Of a DNA stretch of 32,773 nt, positions 30,507 to 32,773 are shown piece by piece. Position 1 is the stretch's first letter. The number at the start of each line of letters is the position of its first letter. The stretch is from an uncultured Lachnospiraceae bacterium. Lineage in GTDB: Bacteria; Bacillota; Clostridia; Lachnospirales; Lachnospiraceae. The position numbers and the translations under genes are program-made. The notes under the pieces were generated by a model that was given only the letters and a program-made list of their open reading frames with translations, searched no databases and was not told the origin of the DNA. Location of the stretch: NCBI GenBank assembly GCA_947626795.1, contig CANQTH010000029.1:1-32773 (forward strand), given 5' to 3'.

Positions 30507-31265
30507 GTGAGACGGATCAAATTGGTCGTGGCTTACGAGGGGACGAATTACTGCGGCTGGCAGACGCAGCCAAACGGGATCACGGTGGAAGAAGTCTTGA
30601 ACCGCGCGCTTTCAGAGTTGCTGGGCGAGGAAATCCGGGTGGTCGGGGCAAGCCGCACGGATTCCGGCGTGCATTCCCTGGGGAATGTGGCTGTGTTTGA
30701 CACGGATACGAGGATCCCGCCGGAAAAGATCTGTTACGCCGTCAACCAGCGTCTTCCGGAGGATGTCGCGGTGCAGAGTTCCTGCGAGGTTCCGCCGGAT
30801 TTCCATCCGCGCCGCTGTTACAGTGAAAAAACATACGAGTACCGTATTTTGAACCGGAAGATCCCGGTCCCCACGCTGCGGCGGGATACTTATTTTTATT
30901 ATCGGAAGCTGGATGAGGGGCGCATGCGGGAAGCCGCGCGCTTTCTGGTCGGGAAGCATGATTTTAAGAGCTTTTGCACGGCGAAGGAAGATGTTTTGGA
31001 TACGGTGCGCGAGATCTTGTCCTGCACGGTTGAGCGCAGGGAAGGGGATATCGTGGCGATCCGCGTGACGGGGACGGGGTTTTTGTACAATATGGTGCGG
31101 ATCATCGCGGGGACGCTGATCGCCGTCGGCGCGGGGGAGCTTGAGCCGGAGGCGGTAGAAGCGATACTGCGGGAACGCGACCGGGCCGCCGCGGGGCCTA
31201 CGGCCCCGGCTCACGGGCTGACGATGATCGGGATCCGGTACGGGGAGGACGGTTGCGGATCGTAA
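30507..31265 (+). CDS. truA: tRNA pseudouridine(38-40) synthase TruA
   Basis: TruA isomerises uridines 38-40 of the anticodon arm. The 252-residue protein has catalytic Asp52 in GASRTDSGVHSLG, the CGWQTQPNG and TVEEVLNRAL segments, SEKTYEYRI, and VTGTGFLYNMVRIIAGTL at the end. The start is a GTG at 30507, with GGGGAGGGAG upstream; an ATG overlapping it by one base (30505) is followed at once by TGA, so it cannot serve. It continues the ecf operon. Confidence 0.93.
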   Translation: MRRIKLVVAYEGTNYCGWQTQPNGITVEEVLNRALSELLGEEIRVVGASRTDSGVHSLGNVAVFDTDTRIPPEKICYAVNQRLPEDVAVQSSCEVPPDFHPRRCYSEKTYEYRILNRKIPVPTLRRDTYFYYRKLDEGRMREAARFLVGKHDFKSFCTAKEDVLDTVREILSCTVERREGDIVAIRVTGTGFLYNMVRIIAGTLIAVGAGELEPEAVEAILRERDRAAAGPTAPAHGLTMIGIRYGEDGCGS

Positions 31266-31303
31266 TGCTTCAGACGGTGAGAATATGGGGGCGTTAGCCA
31301 GGC

Positions 31304-31507
31304 GCGGATCCGCCTCCGCCAAAGGCGGTCTGAAATGGGCAGGTTTCGTAACAGCTCAGACTAGGACTTCGCGCTTGCTGCAAAGTCCGTAAGAATGTGT
31401 AAATTTTGCTGAAAATTTTGCCGAGTGGGAATCCGGCTCTTTGCCGAAGGCAAATTTGAAATGAGCCGGATTCCGTAAAAGGGCAGCCGGAAGGCTGAAC
31501 GGTTACG
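31304..31507 (+). repeat. Dispersed palindromic intergenic repeat, copy 4 (complete, with partial neighbour)
   Basis: The complete 161-bp copy runs 31347-31507, bounded by CGTAACAGCTCAG and CTGAACGGTTACG (11 of 13 complementary). Inside are the AGGACTTCGCGCTTGCTGCAAAGTCC hairpin, AAGAATGTGTAAATTTTGC, and a perfect 12-bp inverted repeat, GGAATCCGGCTC/GAGCCGGATTCC, around GCCGAAGGC. To its left (31304-31346) is a partial second palindrome core (GGATCCGCCTCCGCCAAAGGCGG). Composition is more AT-rich than copies 1 and 2. Confidence 0.8.
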
Positions 31508-31537
31508 AATTGTTGCAACGTTCTCCAGAAAAAAATG

Positions 31538-31566
31538 TTGACAGACGGAAGTTCTTATAATAAAAT
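31538..31566 (+). promoter_or_regulatory. Strong sigma-A promoter for rplM-rpsI
   Basis: TTGACA (31538-31543, consensus) and TAAAAT (31561-31566, 5 of 6) are separated by exactly 17 bp. It would start transcription near 31574, about 220 nt before rplM. Confidence 0.8.
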
Positions 31567-31573
31567 AAGACGG

Positions 31574-31794
31574 TATGGCGAGTTAGAAATGCAAGCCAAA
31601 CCCCGGCGAAGCGTTTTTGCTTTGAAGTACAAGGAAAAATGTAAATGGTGTGAAACCGATGGAACGGATGGAATCAAAGGGGATCTGATCGGATCCTTGG
31701 CAGGCGCGTTTCGCGCATAGGCCCGGGAAAGGGGCCGGAGGACGGCATTCGGGAGATCAGAGTAACATCGTAAAATTCAAGGAGGTAACAGGCG
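31574..31794 (+). promoter_or_regulatory. Structured 5' leader of rplM-rpsI
   Basis: The 221-nt untranslated leader has several short hairpins, for instance GCGCG/CGCGC (near 31707-31718) and a GGCCCGGGAAAGGGGCC stem (near 31722-31738), before an ideal AAGGAGGT at 31779-31786. Ribosomal L13 operons of Firmicutes often have an autoregulatory leader (the L13 leader class), which is a reasonable guess here. I cannot confirm its consensus by eye. An in-frame 61-codon ORF in the leader lacks a ribosome site and is rejected. Together with 31266-31573 (repeat and promoter) it fills the 529-nt gap after truA. Confidence 0.45.
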
Positions 31795-32223
31795 ATGAAA
31801 ACTTTTGTACCAAGCGAGGCGGCAATTGAGAGAAAATGGTATGTGGTTGATGCCGAAGGGAAGACATTGGGACGTTTAGCGTCAGAAGTGGCGAAGATAT
31901 TGAGAGGGAAACATAAGCCGATCTTTACGCCTTATCTGGACACGGGCGACTATGTGATCGTAGTCAATGCGGAAAAAGTGAAAGTGACCGGAAAGAAATT
32001 AGACCAGAAGATCTACTATCATCACTCCGGATACGTCGGCGGGATGAAAGAGACGAAGTTAAAGGATATGTTGGCAAGGAAACCGGAACGGGTTATGGAG
32101 CTTGCGGTCAAGGGAATGCTTCCGAAAGGGCCTTTGGGAAGAAGGATGTATAAGAAATTATTCGTATACGCAGGGCCGGAACACAAGCATGCAGCTCAGA
32201 AACCAGAAGCATTAACTTTTTGA
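31795..32223 (+). CDS. rplM: 50S ribosomal protein L13 (uL13)
   Basis: L13 is an early-assembling large-subunit protein. The 142-residue length and sequence are standard: [56 protein letters not shown], and [32 protein letters not shown]. Ideal AAGGAGGT lies eight bases before the ATG. It is followed after 17 nt by rpsI. Confidence 0.98.
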   Translation: MKTFVPSEAAIERKWYVVDAEGKTLGRLASEVAKILRGKHKPIFTPYLDTGDYVIVVNAEKVKVTGKKLDQKIYYHHSGYVGGMKETKLKDMLARKPERVMELAVKGMLPKGPLGRRMYKKLFVYAGPEHKHAAQKPEALTF

Positions 32224-32240
32224 TCAGGAGGTAGGGAAAG

Positions 32241-32633
32241 ATGGCAGACGCAAGGTATTATGGAACAGGCAGAAGGAAAAAATCAGTTGCCAGGGTATAT
32301 CTGATGCCCGGGACAGGCAAGATCACGATCAATAAAAGAAGCATTGACGATTATTTGAGCATGGAGACGCTCAAGGTGATCGTGCGCCAGCCGTTGGTTG
32401 CGACGGACACGGCGGATAAATTTGACGTTTTGGTAAATGTGAAGGGCGGCGGCTACACAGGCCAGGCAGGCGCGATCCGCCACGGCATTTCCAGGGCTTT
32501 GCTGCAGGCGGACGCTGAGTACCGCCCGGTATTGAAGGCGGCGGGCTTCTTAACGCGTGACCCGAGAATGAAGGAGAGGAAGAAGTACGGCTTAAAAGCC
32601 GCGCGCCGCGCTCCGCAGTTCTCCAAGCGCTGA
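32241..32633 (+). CDS. rpsI: 30S ribosomal protein S9 (uS9)
   Basis: S9 sits in the small-subunit head and its C-terminal tail reaches the P-site tRNA. The 130-residue protein has [36 protein letters not shown], and the conserved C-terminal [25 protein letters not shown] end with the terminal KR. AGGAGGT at 32226-32232 precedes the ATG. No clear terminator hairpin with a T-tract was found just downstream. Confidence 0.98.
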   Translation: MADARYYGTGRRKKSVARVYLMPGTGKITINKRSIDDYLSMETLKVIVRQPLVATDTADKFDVLVNVKGGGYTGQAGAIRHGISRALLQADAEYRPVLKAAGFLTRDPRMKERKKYGLKAARRAPQFSKR

Positions 32634-32661
32634 TCGCAGTTTTGCAGGAGGCAGGTTCGCC

Positions 32662-32773
32662 TCGATTTCAAAAAGTCTGAAAGATCCCCGAAAGCTTTGG
32701 CTTGATAGTGATAAGGAACTAATTGAATTTATCAACTATCAGCTGATGGTTTCGGGTGCAAAGAAGCCCCATT
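32662..32773 (+). other. AT-richer window end with an open frame, no start codon seen
   Basis: Past rpsI an AGGAGG lies at 32646-32651, and a frame from about 32662 is open to the window end (about 37 codons), with helical-looking content such as KDPRKLWLDSDKELIEF. There is no ATG/GTG/TTG suitably spaced from that ribosome site; an ATT lies at 32665. Composition is AT-richer than the rest. It could be the start of an unusual gene, a foreign insertion, or chance. Not counted as a gene. Confidence 0.25.

Noticed and set aside
31535-31720. 61-codon ORF in the rplM leader
   Set aside because: Its start overlaps the promoter -35 box, so it lies partly outside the transcript, and it has no ribosome site or recognisable product.

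Overview
This 32.8 kb window looks like chromosomal DNA of a GC-rich, anaerobic, Lachnospiraceae-like Clostridia (Bacillota). The evidence is the short clostridial form of ThiC, strong AGGAGG-type ribosome binding sites, an ecfA1-ecfA2-ecfT-truA-rplM-rpsI block, a VanW/G5 surface protein, and a DUF4080 radical SAM enzyme. Coding density is high and most genes lie in short operons. No tRNA, rRNA, CRISPR array, transposase or integrase was recognised. The two window edges (about 1-300 and 32,665-32,773) are clearly more AT-rich than the rest.

Layout, left to right. (1) An AT-rich fragment with a small unknown ORF. (2) A TPP riboswitch with a terminator, controlling thiC-thiE-thiD (thiamine pyrimidine synthesis, coupling and HMP-P kinase). 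(3) A predicted RsiV-like DUF4163/DUF3298 lipoprotein, a Nudix hydrolase and, on the minus strand, a small uracil/hypoxanthine-DNA glycosylase, with three copies of a dispersed palindromic repeat between them. (4) A complete Wadjet-type SMC/anti-plasmid operon, jetD-jetA-jetB-jetC (5983-13957), with overlapping or nearly touching genes. (5) Convergent to it, a minus-strand operon of a NitT/TauT-type ABC importer (permease, ATPase, lipoprotein binding protein) ending in a stand-alone LanC-like cyclase fold protein with an unusual metal-site motif (14025-18226). (6) A divergent B12-binding radical SAM/DUF4080 gene, endonuclease III and a DnaQ-like exonuclease. (7) An unknown membrane-anchored protein (minus), a tiny membrane peptide, and a VanW/G5 wall protein. 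(8) A PurM/HypE-like protein, an Lrp/AsnC regulator and an aminotransferase. (9) trmL, the energy-coupling module of an ECF vitamin transporter (ecfA1-ecfA2-ecfT), truA, and then rplM-rpsI behind a strong promoter and a long leader.

Three features are worth a second look. The LanC-like protein is embedded in an ABC importer operon with no lanthipeptide precursor. At eight gene ends an imperfect copy ('echo') of the sequence spanning the stop codon lies 36-87 bp downstream, sometimes as a tandem array. A 140-200 bp palindromic intergenic repeat family is present in at least four places. The Wadjet operon is a known defence system and is intact here; the LanC/ABC operon and the stop-codon echoes are the best candidates for something undescribed.
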